Below are positions 1 to 6,205 of a DNA stretch of 8,774 bases, piece by piece (the stretch's first letter is position 1; each line of letters begins with the position of its first letter). Below the pieces are notes generated by a model. The model was not told where the DNA came from. It worked only from the letters and a program-made list of their open reading frames with translations, and made no database searches. Origin of the DNA: Actinomycetota bacterium (GTDB lineage Bacteria > Actinomycetota > Acidimicrobiia > Acidimicrobiales > Acidimicrobiaceae); assembly GCA_027318945.1 (NCBI GenBank), contig DAHVOF010000152.1, positions 1 through 8,774 of the forward strand, given 5' to 3'. The position numbers and the translations under genes are program-made.

Positions 1-437
1 TTGATTCCCGTCTCGAACATCTGAGCTCGAGGTTCCAGATCGGCGAACAGCGGAGCTTCCCTGTGGATCTCCCACGTGTCTTCAATCCCCTCCACGGAAT
101 CAACATCCAGTGGCTTTCCAGTCACGTTGAAGACATGCCCCAGAACCCCATTTCCAACCGGAACCGAGATTCCCTTTCCTGTGTTTCGAACTATCGCTCC
201 ACGCCTCAAACCGTCGGTCGGCTTGAGACATACGCAACGAACACGACCATCGCCGATCTGCTGCGCCACCTCCGCAATGATCGTGACGGATTCGCCGTCT
301 ATCTCCAGATCCAGCTCCACGGCAGTGTTGATCTCAGGAATTGACTCCGGAGGAAATTCTACGTCTACGACAGGACCTGCAATTGCGACCACTCGGCCGT
401 CTTCAGTCTTGATTGCCATTTCAGCAACGGTACTCAT
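1..437 (-). CDS. atpD: F1 ATP synthase beta subunit, N-terminal part (runs off the left edge)
   Basis: Catalytic subunit of the F1 head, which makes ATP from ADP and phosphate in the alpha3beta3 hexamer. Only the first 145 codons are present. The visible part is the beta-barrel domain, with the opening GRVVAIAGPVVDVEF at residues 14-28 and the family stretch GKGISVPVGNGVLGHVFNVT at about 87-106. The Walker A and catalytic residues lie beyond the edge and cannot be checked. The ATG at 437 is chosen because AGGAGC lies 8 bases upstream (446-451); an in-frame ATG at 419 is a weaker alternative. The gene follows atpG after 63 bases, as in standard atp operons, and atpC is expected next. The open frame with no stop shows a window-edge truncation, not a broken gene. 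Confidence 0.97.
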   Translation of the reverse strand, partial: MSTVAEMAIKTEDGRVVAIAGPVVDVEFPPESIPEINTAVELDLEIDGESVTIIAEVAQQIGDGRVRCVCLKPTDGLRRGAIVRNTGKGISVPVGNGVLGHVFNVTGKPLDVDSVEGIEDTWEIHREAPLFADLEPRAQMFETGI

Positions 438-500
438 TGCACAAAGCTCCTATCAATCGCGTGAAAAGCACCAGTTGTGGATATTACATTTTTTCGAAAA
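438..500 (-). other. atpG-atpD intergenic spacer
   Basis: A 63-base spacer. It holds the atpD ribosome-binding site (446-451, AGGAGC on the minus strand) and, directly after the atpG stop, the short palindrome TTTTCGAAAA (491-500). No GC-rich stem with a U-run is present, so I do not call a terminator. Transcription probably continues into atpD. Confidence 0.6.
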
Positions 501-1445
501 TTACGCACTTGCCTTCCCCTTACTGGAATACGTCAACAAGAAGGACTCGTCAAGGACTTTCGAGCCTGCTCCCAAGGCTTCGGCGCCGCCAACAATCTCC
601 GTTATCTCGGTTGTGATCGCATCCTGCCTGGCCCTATTCATTATCCTGCTGAGTGTCTTGATGAGCTCCTCTGCGTTGTCAGAAGCCGCCTTCATGGCCC
701 GCTGCCTCGCCGCGTGCTCTGCTGCAGAAGCCTCCAGCAAAATCGCAAAGATCGTCTCTTCTACGAACATCCTGAGCAGAGGATCGACAATTGTCTCGGG
801 CGATGGCTCTATCTCGAAGTCAAGTGGCTGAACGTTGTCTTTCGTGCCAAACTTCGTCGTGTCGATAGGCAGCAACTGGGTAACTTCGAGCTGCTGATTC
901 CCCGCAGAGTAAAAGCGGTTAGATATGATATCGAAACTATCGACCTCTCCAGCCTCGTACGCTGCGAGAATCGGAGCTGCGATCTCCCTGGCATCATCGT
1001 ATACCGGCCTATCGGTCATGCCCGTGAATGACGCCTCGACTGGCACCTCTCTGTATTTGAGGTACGAGTTCGCCTTTCTTCCCACCGCCACAAGGAAAGT
1101 TCCTTTGCCGGCGTGCTTGAACGACTGAACCCGCTTTTCAGTGGCACGCAATACCGAAGAGTTGTAAGCTCCGCAAAGTGTCCGGTCCGCAGTAATTGCG
1201 AGGATGCCTTTCTTGTCCGCAACAGGCGGGGCGCCCAGAAAGACGCTCTTGGGCAGGCCCGACGAAGCCGAAAGATCGCTCACGACTCCGACCAGTTCCT
1301 CATAGTATGGTCTTGCAGACGAAATCCGGGCCATGGCCTTGACGATGCGGGAAGCGGCAATCAACTCCATTGCTTTTGTTATTTTTTTGGTTGACTGAAC
1401 GCTTTTTATGCGCCTTCGGAGAATCCTCTCCTGACCACCTGCCAC
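501..1445 (-). CDS. atpG: F1 ATP synthase gamma subunit (central rotor shaft)
   Basis: The gamma subunit forms the rotating coiled-coil shaft that couples the c-ring to the catalytic head. The N-terminal helix has the classic opening, with RRRIKSVQSTKKITKAMELI at about residues 10-29. The C-terminal helix carries the family signature ITTEITEIVGGAEA at 277-290. The protein is 314 residues, somewhat longer than the usual 285-300. The excess is a tail of about 24 residues after the signature. The normally conserved DRGLCG stretch reads DRTLCG (87-92). The loop insertion known from mycobacterial gamma is absent between about 160 and 190. The start is GTG, 5 bases after the atpA stop, with GGGAG inside the end of atpA as ribosome-binding site. 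A run of seven A in the sense strand (1382-1388) encodes part of the conserved TKKI. Confidence 0.97.
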   Translation of the reverse strand: MAGGQERILRRRIKSVQSTKKITKAMELIAASRIVKAMARISSARPYYEELVGVVSDLSASSGLPKSVFLGAPPVADKKGILAITADRTLCGAYNSSVLRATEKRVQSFKHAGKGTFLVAVGRKANSYLKYREVPVEASFTGMTDRPVYDDAREIAAPILAAYEAGEVDSFDIISNRFYSAGNQQLEVTQLLPIDTTKFGTKDNVQPLDFEIEPSPETIVDPLLRMFVEETIFAILLEASAAEHAARQRAMKAASDNAEELIKTLSRIMNRARQDAITTEITEIVGGAEALGAGSKVLDESFLLTYSSKGKASA

Positions 1446-1450
1446 TTTGT

Positions 1451-2980
1451 CTATGCTCCCTTTGCAGACGAGTCATCAAATCCAGACTTGAACTCGGTGA
1501 TTATCGAGTCGAGCTGGGAGACGTCAGGCATGGCGCCCTTAGATCTGATCGCTTCAAGCATGTCGCTATGGCGGGCTCGGAAAAGTTCGATGAGCTGTTC
1601 GATAAAGTGAGGTACCGCCTCTAGCGAGATATCGTCTACCTGTCCAGAGGTACCTGCATGAATTGCAATGACTTGCTCTTCGACCGGCACCGGAGCATTC
1701 TGCTTCTGCTTGAGAATGGCCGTCAGCCGGTAACCGCGATCCAGCTGCGACTGGGACACTTTGTCTAGCTCCGAACCGAAGGTGGCAAACGCCTCCAGCT
1801 CCCGGAACTGCGCCAAGTCGAGCTTCATGGTTCCCGATACAGATTTCATGGCTTTGATCTGTGCAGCTCCTCCAACACGGGAAACTGAAATACCAACGTC
1901 AATCGCGGGACGCACGCCAGAGTAGAACAGGTCCGAGTCCAGATACACCTGCCCATCCGTGATGGAGATGACGTTTGTTGGAATGTAGGCGGAGACATCC
2001 CCTGCTTTGGTCTCAATGATCGGAAGGGCCGTTAGCGAACCGCCTCCGTTTTCATCGGAGAGTTTGGCAGCCCGCTCCAGCAAACGCGAGTGCAAATAGA
2101 AGACGTCGCCAGGATACGCCTCGCGTCCCGGGGGTCTTCTCAGCAGTAGCGCCAACTGCCTATATGCTTCCGCTTGCTTCGACAAGTCGTCATAAACAAT
2201 GAGCGCGTGCTCTCCAGACTCCATCCAGTGCTGACCCATGGCGCATCCTGCATATGGAGCAAGATATTTGAATGGCGCGGGATCAGACGCAGGAGCGGAT
2301 ACGACGACGGTGTACTCCATGGCGCCGTGAGCTTCTAGAACCGCGACCGCCGATGCCACCGTCGAACCCTTTTGGCCGATGGCAACATAGATACATTTGA
2401 CACCAGCACCTTTCTGGTTGATTATCGTGTCGAGAGCGATCGTCGTCTTGCCGGTCTTTCGGTCTCCAATTATCAGTTCCCGCTGGCCACGACCGATCGG
2501 CGTCATCGAGTCAATTGCTTTGATGCCGGTCTGCAAGGGCTCGCTAACCGGCTGGCGCTTGGTTATGCCCGGAGCCTGCACTTCAAGGCGGCGGGTACTC
2601 GATGATTCAACCGGTCCCTTGCCGTCAATTGGCTCACCAAGAGCGTTCACAACTCTGCCAAGAAGACCGTCACCCACAGGCACCGAGAGAATCCTGCCAG
2701 TCGCCTTGACTATTTGCCCCTCGTCAATCCCGGCGGTATCGCCGAGGATGACCGCTCCGATCGACTCTTCGTCCAAGTTCAGAGCAAGGCCTAACTTACC
2801 CGACTCGAACTCGAGCAACTCGTTCACCGCAGCGTTTGGCAGTCCTGAGATTCTAGCGATGCCGTCGCCAATCTCTAAGATATGCCCGACCTGCTCCGCC
2901 TCTACTCCGGCTTTGTAATCCTCAATATAGGTTTTTACCGCGGAGGCAATCTCACTAGCGTTGATGGTCAACTCAGCCAT
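1451..2980 (-). CDS. atpA: F1 ATP synthase alpha subunit
   Basis: The non-catalytic nucleotide-binding subunit of the F1 head, 509 residues, normal for the family. An N-terminal beta-barrel (about 25-95) precedes the nucleotide-binding domain. That domain has the alpha-type Walker A GDRKTGKT at 172-179, a Walker B-like ALIVYDD at 259-265, and the alpha/beta signature PAIDVGISVS at 358-367. The latter is followed by Arg368, the arginine-finger position contributed to the neighbouring beta catalytic site. The C-terminal helical domain is complete. The ATG overlaps the atpH stop by one base (TGATG), and AGGGAG lies just upstream inside atpH, so translation is probably coupled. No residue I would expect to be essential is missing. 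Confidence 0.99.
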   Translation of the reverse strand: MAELTINASEIASAVKTYIEDYKAGVEAEQVGHILEIGDGIARISGLPNAAVNELLEFESGKLGLALNLDEESIGAVILGDTAGIDEGQIVKATGRILSVPVGDGLLGRVVNALGEPIDGKGPVESSSTRRLEVQAPGITKRQPVSEPLQTGIKAIDSMTPIGRGQRELIIGDRKTGKTTIALDTIINQKGAGVKCIYVAIGQKGSTVASAVAVLEAHGAMEYTVVVSAPASDPAPFKYLAPYAGCAMGQHWMESGEHALIVYDDLSKQAEAYRQLALLLRRPPGREAYPGDVFYLHSRLLERAAKLSDENGGGSLTALPIIETKAGDVSAYIPTNVISITDGQVYLDSDLFYSGVRPAIDVGISVSRVGGAAQIKAMKSVSGTMKLDLAQFRELEAFATFGSELDKVSQSQLDRGYRLTAILKQKQNAPVPVEEQVIAIHAGTSGQVDDISLEAVPHFIEQLIELFRARHSDMLEAIRSKGAMPDVSQLDSIITEFKSGFDDSSAKGA

Positions 2981-3876
2981 CAGTTTCGCTCCCTTGACTT
3001 GACTGTGGCCGGAAGGCCAAGACGTACACGAAGCTGTTCAATTCTTCTTCGAACACTTCCATCAAAAACTGTGTCCCCTACAACAGCAACCACCCCGCCA
3101 ACTAGGGAAGGGTTCACACTTGTTCTCATCTCCACCTCGACACCCATCGCCCTTGCCAAAGCGGCAGAGATCTGATCAATCTGGCCCTGCGTCAGTTCGG
3201 CGGCGGATTGAATCACCGCAACACGTCGATTGCGCAGCTTTGCGGCACGCTCTACCACCGAGTCGAGCACTTCCACAAAGTCTCTCAAGCGGTCTGTAGA
3301 AGCCGCAAACTCGGTGATCCTCAGCGTCAAGGCGTGAGTCTTTCCCTCGAGCAACGAGGCCACCAGCGACTTCCGCTGCTCGGCTTCAGAGCCAAGTCCC
3401 GACAGGATTTTCCTCAACCTGGAATCGCTCTCGACGATGCGCGCAAACTCAAAGAGCTCGCTTTCGACAATCTCGAGGTCACCAGTTCCATCAATCGACT
3501 CCAGCAGTGCCTGAGAATAACCAGCAATCCTGCCCGTCGTGGCAAAGCCGCCATCTAGAGAAATGACATCTTCGCCGCTCGTCAGACGAACCAGCTCGCT
3601 AATGCTATCCAGTACCGCTCGCGGCTCTTCGGTGCCCACGACCGCTTGGAGCAGACGAACAACGAGAGGATCGACCTTCGACGCGAGCAGGTCGCCCAGG
3701 ATCGACTGCCGCTTCGTCGGTGAAACAGATGGATCCGAAATAACCTCAGAAAGCATTTCCTGAGACCCCAGCAACCGGTCAAAGGCTCCGAGCTCATCTA
3801 CAACCTGGCCAGACTTGCCAGAATTCCTCGCCAGGTACAGAATGCCCTGTGCATAACCTCGCAACGACTCCCTCAC
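2980..3876 (-). CDS. atpH: F1 ATP synthase delta subunit (OSCP), long form with duplicated N-terminal domain
   Basis: Delta joins the peripheral stalk (b) to the top of the alpha/beta head. At 298 residues it is far longer than the roughly 180 of E. coli and near the 270-residue actinobacterial form. The extra length looks like a repeat of the N-terminal helical domain. Copy one runs from about residue 8 (GYAQGIL) to 97. Copy two runs from about 119 (GYSQALL) to 212. Both share a small aliphatic start, a mid-domain pattern of the form SdpSvSPTKRQSILGDLL / SglGSEAEQRKSLVASLL, and a closing helix (AVLDSISELV / EVLDSVVERA). The C-terminal b-binding domain, with NPSLVGGVVAVVGDTVFDGS (255-274), appears once. 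The start is GTG, 6 bases after the atpF stop, with GGGAG upstream. Unlike mycobacteria, it is not fused to a b-type membrane segment. Confidence 0.95.
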   Translation of the reverse strand: MRESLRGYAQGILYLARNSGKSGQVVDELGAFDRLLGSQEMLSEVISDPSVSPTKRQSILGDLLASKVDPLVVRLLQAVVGTEEPRAVLDSISELVRLTSGEDVISLDGGFATTGRIAGYSQALLESIDGTGDLEIVESELFEFARIVESDSRLRKILSGLGSEAEQRKSLVASLLEGKTHALTLRITEFAASTDRLRDFVEVLDSVVERAAKLRNRRVAVIQSAAELTQGQIDQISAALARAMGVEVEMRTSVNPSLVGGVVAVVGDTVFDGSVRRRIEQLRVRLGLPATVKSRERN

Positions 3877-3882
3877 GCCGGC

Positions 3883-4419
3883 CTAACTCCCGATCTCAGA
3901 TATAAACGAATCGATCAACGCCTGCGATGCAGCCCTGTCGACCTCCGCGTCGATAATCTTTTCGGCAAGCTCGAGAGCCAGCGAACCAACCTCGCTCCGA
4001 AGCTCTGCGATGACGCGTTGGCGCTCGATTCTCAGAGCCTCTTCGTTCCGCACCCGCACGTTGGCCGCATCTTCTTCAGCCTTCGCGAGTAGATCCGCTC
4101 TAAGGGCCTCAGCCGTCTGCCTCGCTTCATCCAAGATGTGCGTGGCATCCCTCCTGGCCTGAGCAAGCTGCTCCTTGTACTCTTCAAGTGTCCGCTGAGC
4201 CTCCGCCTTGGCCATATCCGCGGCGTCAAGGTCACCCCTGATCTTGTCCGCGCGGTCAGCCATCATCTTTCGAACAGGCGGATATGCCCATTTGCCCAAA
4301 AGTACCAGCAAAATCCCGAACGAAAGAATAGACCAGATAATCTCGCCAGTAGCTGGAAGAATCGGGTTGGAAGAGCCGGATGAGCTAGCTGCTGCAGCTG
4401 CAAATATTAATGTGCTCAT
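3883..4419 (-). CDS. atpF: Fo ATP synthase b subunit (peripheral stalk)
   Basis: The b subunit anchors the peripheral stalk in the membrane and holds the head against rotor torque. At 178 residues it is of ordinary length. A short Ala/Ser-rich N-terminus leads to NPILPATGEIIW (18-29). One membrane helix covers about 27-46, followed by the family-typical KWAYPPVRKMMADRADKI (43-60). A long, charged, heptad-like helix rich in Ala, Glu, Arg and Gln fills the rest (about 60-165). The ATG shares one base with the atpE stop (TAATG), which suggests coupled translation. The leading Ala/Ser stretch has no lipobox cysteine, so I infer a non-cleaved membrane anchor. No second b or b' gene is seen, which implies a b homodimer. 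Confidence 0.96.
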   Translation of the reverse strand: MSTLIFAAAAASSSGSSNPILPATGEIIWSILSFGILLVLLGKWAYPPVRKMMADRADKIRGDLDAADMAKAEAQRTLEEYKEQLAQARRDATHILDEARQTAEALRADLLAKAEEDAANVRVRNEEALRIERQRVIAELRSEVGSLALELAEKIIDAEVDRAASQALIDSFISEIGS

Positions 4420-4697
4420 TACCCGGTGTACTTAAGTAGGACGAAGACGACGAAACCGATGAGGGCCAGCGCCTCTGCCAACGCAAATCCGATGAACGCA
4501 AACGTCCTGACCGGACCCGACATCTCAGGCTGCCGCGCAATTGCCGCGATAGCGCTGCTGAATATGAGACCGATACCAATTCCCGGCCCGAGGGCCGCAA
4601 GTCCGTATGCGAGACCTGCACCAATCTCGGCTAGACCTTTTCTCAGGTCAGGATTCGACGCTGCGGCCGCTGTAACGGCCAACAATACATTAATCAC
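4419..4697 (-). CDS. atpE: Fo ATP synthase c subunit (proton-carrying ring)
   Basis: A 92-residue hairpin of two membrane helices that assembles into the rotating c-ring. Helix one contains the glycine-rich stretch LGPGIGIG (36-43), the polar loop is ARQPE (54-58), and the ion-binding carboxylate is Glu75 in FALAEALALIGF. Gln in helix one and Ser/Thr directly after the Glu, typical of sodium-binding c subunits, are absent (Ile and Ala here), so I infer a proton-driven enzyme. The start is GTG at 4697. It is supported by AGGAGGT 6 bases upstream, the strongest ribosome-binding site in the window, in keeping with the high copy number of c. The gene follows a 220-base structured gap and overlaps atpF by one base. 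Confidence 0.98.
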   Translation of the reverse strand: MINVLLAVTAAAASNPDLRKGLAEIGAGLAYGLAALGPGIGIGLIFSSAIAAIARQPEMSGPVRTFAFIGFALAEALALIGFVVFVLLKYTG

Positions 4698-4703
4698 CCG
4701 AAA

Positions 4704-4710
4704 ACCTCCT
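4704..4710 (-). promoter_or_regulatory. Strong ribosome-binding site of atpE
   Basis: AGGAGGT on the minus strand, 6 bases before the GTG start of atpE, is a near-complete match to the anti-Shine-Dalgarno. It decides the GTG start, since there is no ATG in frame nearby, and it fits the need for excess c subunit. Confidence 0.85.
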
Positions 4711-4736
4711 AATGGGCTGGGTGGGCCCGCACCATT
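4711..4736 (-). promoter_or_regulatory. Stem-loop abutting the atpE ribosome-binding site
   Basis: On the sense RNA, AAUGG-U-GC pairs with GC-CCAUU (7 pairs, one bulged U) around an 11-base loop GGGCCCACCCA. The 3' arm ends exactly where AGGAGGT begins, so the fold leaves the ribosome-binding site free and may present it. The loop contains the self-complementary GGGCCC. Confidence 0.45.
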
Positions 4737-4765
4737 TAGCTAACAACAACTGCATATTGCGACGT

Positions 4766-4780
4766 GGGGAAGAACTCCCC
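4766..4780 (-). promoter_or_regulatory. Small G/C stem-loop in the atpE leader
   Basis: GGGGA pairs with UCCCC around a 5-base loop (GUUCU) in the sense RNA. It is short and could be chance, but it lies in line with the flanking stem-loops. Confidence 0.3.
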
Positions 4781-4785
4781 CAACA

Positions 4786-4811
4786 GAACGAAGACCCGAC
4801 GGATCTCGTTC
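4786..4811 (-). promoter_or_regulatory. 11-pair stem-loop with one bulge in the atpE leader
   Basis: In the sense RNA, GAACG then AGAUCC pairs with GGGUCU and CGUUC around a 3-base loop (GUC), with one bulged U in the 3' arm. One pair is a U-G wobble that would be an A-C mismatch in the opposite strand, so the structure belongs to the minus-strand transcript. No U-run follows. Confidence 0.5.
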
Positions 4812-4815
4812 CCAA

Positions 4816-4846
4816 TGACTGAAGAGATTTTATATCCCTCCAGTCA
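4816..4846 (-). promoter_or_regulatory. 13-pair stem-loop in the atpE leader
   Basis: In the sense RNA, UGACUGGAGGGAU pairs with AUCUCUUCAGUCA around the loop AUAAA. All 13 positions pair; two are G-U wobbles that would be C-A mismatches in the antisense RNA. The next bases (UUGGGAACG) are not a U-run, so it is not a typical intrinsic terminator. An RNase processing or stability element is plausible. Confidence 0.55.
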
Positions 4847-4917
4847 CACCTTTTAATTGACACTGACCGATTAGCAACTTTCCCTTCTACTTCTAATCAC
4901 CACCAATAAATTCCTCT

Positions 4918-5688
4918 CTAGTGTGCGGCCTTCATCGCCTCGGCAATATAGAGCGCGGAAAGAATCGTGAATATAAAGGCTTGAAGCGCACTCACAAAGA
5001 TCTCGTAACCCGTCAGGGCGGTCAACATTGCAAAGGGCAGGGGAAGCACCACAAGCCCCACGCTCTTGACAAACATCGCCTCGGAGATTACCGCAAATGT
5101 CAAAAGCAGCAGGTGACCTGCGAGCAGGTTGCCAAAAAGACGGACCGCCAGAGCGAATGGCCTGACTATGAAGTTCGAAAGAATCTCAAGTGGAACGAGA
5201 AGCAGTAGCAACGGCCCGGGAACGCCTGGGGGAACGATGGCATTTTTGAAATAATGACCAACCCCCTGGGACTTTACGCCCACGGCTATGAACGTAATCC
5301 AAACTATCAGCGCCAGTGGCGCAGGCACCGACATGCGTGCAGTGGCCGGCATCTGGATGAACGGGATCACCTCAAAGATATTGCAAAAGAAAATAAAGAA
5401 GAACAATCCAGTCAGGTAAGGCGCCCAAGGAACCCCTTCGGGTCCCATGACATCTACAACTATAGAATTGTGGATGAAGTCGACCATGGACTCCACGAAG
5501 TTCTGAACTCCGCTTGGCACCAACTTTGCCTGGCGACCGGCAAAAAAGAATAAAACCAGGGTTATCACGGTCGCTGCGAGGGTAATGAGGCCAACCTTGT
5601 TCAAGGCGAATGGCGTACCGCCAAAGACGATTGACCTCCAGTTAAGTACATCGGAAATTGGAGGGAAGTTGATTCCAGCAAGCAACAC
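4918..5688 (-). CDS. atpB: Fo ATP synthase a subunit (proton channel)
   Basis: The membrane stator subunit that provides the proton half-channels facing the c-ring. At 256 residues it has several clear hydrophobic segments (about 32-50, 90-110, 122-140, 158-175, 185-205 and 208-250). The essential arginine is Arg183 in RLFGNLLAGH (183-192), and the last helix carries the conserved GYEIFVSALQAFIF (227-240). The pair equivalent to E. coli Glu219/His245 appears here as His192/Glu229, the swapped arrangement also known from mitochondria. The best start is GTG at 5688, 8 bases after the upstream stop, with GAGGAG 12 bases away, which is a little far; TTG at 5685 is also possible. It is followed by the unusual 220-base gap before atpE. 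Confidence 0.97.
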   Translation of the reverse strand: MLLAGINFPPISDVLNWRSIVFGGTPFALNKVGLITLAATVITLVLFFFAGRQAKLVPSGVQNFVESMVDFIHNSIVVDVMGPEGVPWAPYLTGLFFFIFFCNIFEVIPFIQMPATARMSVPAPLALIVWITFIAVGVKSQGVGHYFKNAIVPPGVPGPLLLLLVPLEILSNFIVRPFALAVRLFGNLLAGHLLLLTFAVISEAMFVKSVGLVVLPLPFAMLTALTGYEIFVSALQAFIFTILSALYIAEAMKAAH

Positions 5689-5696
5689 CTTACTAA

Positions 5697-6182
5697 CTAG
5701 CTCCTCACTTCTTTGTGGCGTAGGCCCATCAAGGCCATTCTGGTTGAAATGGTACTAGCTTCAAAAACTACAAGGCCAAGGTGCGTCGCAATGAGCGTAA
5801 GGCCCAGCGCCCAGAGATCCATCCACGACGCCGTGGCAAACGGTATTATCGCTGCGCTCAAAAGCGCTAAATCAAATATGAAACTGGCCAAGGCAGCTGC
5901 CATCAGTCCGGCTAGGGAGTACCGCCCGCCGAACTCCATAAGCTTCGCGGTAACCGCAAAGTTGATCAAGACGAGAACTATGGCAAATGCGGACGACTCC
6001 AAGCCCTTTGTCGACCAAATGAGATATGAAACGACGAGCAGAACAGGAGATGCCACGGCCCCCCATTTGGCCATGTGAATAGCCATCCGCTTTTCAACCA
6101 GGTTGTCTTCCGGTTCCAATTCATATTCCAATTTCGCACCAGCAGGTGACGACATCACGCCCATTTCTACCCCAGCAGCCAC
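5697..6182 (-). CDS. atpI: AtpI-like four-helix membrane protein of the atp operon
   Basis: A 161-residue protein with an acidic cytoplasmic-looking N-terminus (about 18-30, rich in Glu) and four hydrophobic segments at about 40-56, 62-82, 89-112 and 121-141. It ends in a short basic tail. Length, topology and position directly before atpB fit the ATP synthase protein I family, whose members assist c-ring assembly or Fo function. Sequence similarity in this family is weak, so the name rests mainly on context and topology. The start is uncertain. GTG at 6182 gives the longest frame but has no clear ribosome-binding site. ATG at 6164 has GGGG about 6 bases upstream, and ATG at 6155 is also possible. 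All choices keep the four helices. Confidence 0.75.
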   Translation of the reverse strand: MAAGVEMGVMSSPAGAKLEYELEPEDNLVEKRMAIHMAKWGAVASPVLLVVSYLIWSTKGLESSAFAIVLVLINFAVTAKLMEFGGRYSLAGLMAAALASFIFDLALLSAAIIPFATASWMDLWALGLTLIATHLGLVVFEASTISTRMALMGLRHKEVRS

Positions 6183-6205
6183 ACATCATAGCCAACAGCC
6201 AGACT

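Larger units (their letters stand above)
4698..4917 (-). other. atpB-atpE intergenic region with four stem-loops
   Basis: By far the longest non-coding stretch in an otherwise compact cluster (220 bases). On the sense strand it reads, in order: an A/T-rich segment after the atpB stop, a 13-pair stem-loop, an 11-pair stem-loop with one bulge, a small G-rich stem-loop, a 7-pair stem-loop, then the atpE ribosome-binding site. None of the stems is followed by a U-run, so they do not look like simple terminators. I found no convincing open frame in it. A weak promoter-like pair overlaps the first stem-loop. It is probably the leader controlling atpE expression or mRNA processing; this is inference. 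Confidence 0.7.

Noticed and set aside
491..500. TTTTCGAAAA palindrome after the atpG stop as a terminator
   Set aside because: The stem is only A/T plus one CG with no room for a loop, and no U-run follows. A terminator here would cut off atpD.
76..831. A 251-codon open frame on the plus strand
   Set aside because: It lies antisense to atpD and atpG, both strongly conserved. Its translation is a Ser/Thr/Pro-rich shadow with no recognisable domain, and it has no supporting ribosome-binding site.
477..1031. A 184-codon plus-strand open frame crossing the atpD-atpG gap
   Set aside because: It is antisense to atpG; its Arg/Leu/Cys-rich translation looks like a shadow frame.
1382..1388. Run of seven A in the sense strand of atpG as a programmed frameshift site
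   Set aside because: The zero frame continues as normal gamma sequence on both sides, and the bases encode the conserved TKKI. No alternative product is apparent.
2397..2918. A 173-codon plus-strand open frame
   Set aside because: It is fully antisense to the N-terminal half of atpA. Its composition is that of a mirror frame and it resembles no family.
4419..4697. Sodium-specific c-ring
   Set aside because: Helix one lacks the sodium-ligand Gln and the residue after Glu75 is Ala, not Ser/Thr, so the proton-type reading is preferred.
4816..4846. 13-pair stem-loop as an intrinsic terminator between atpB and atpE
   Set aside because: The sequence after it is UUGGGAACG, not a U-run, and termination here would prevent expression of essential downstream subunits. 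It is kept as a regulatory structure instead.
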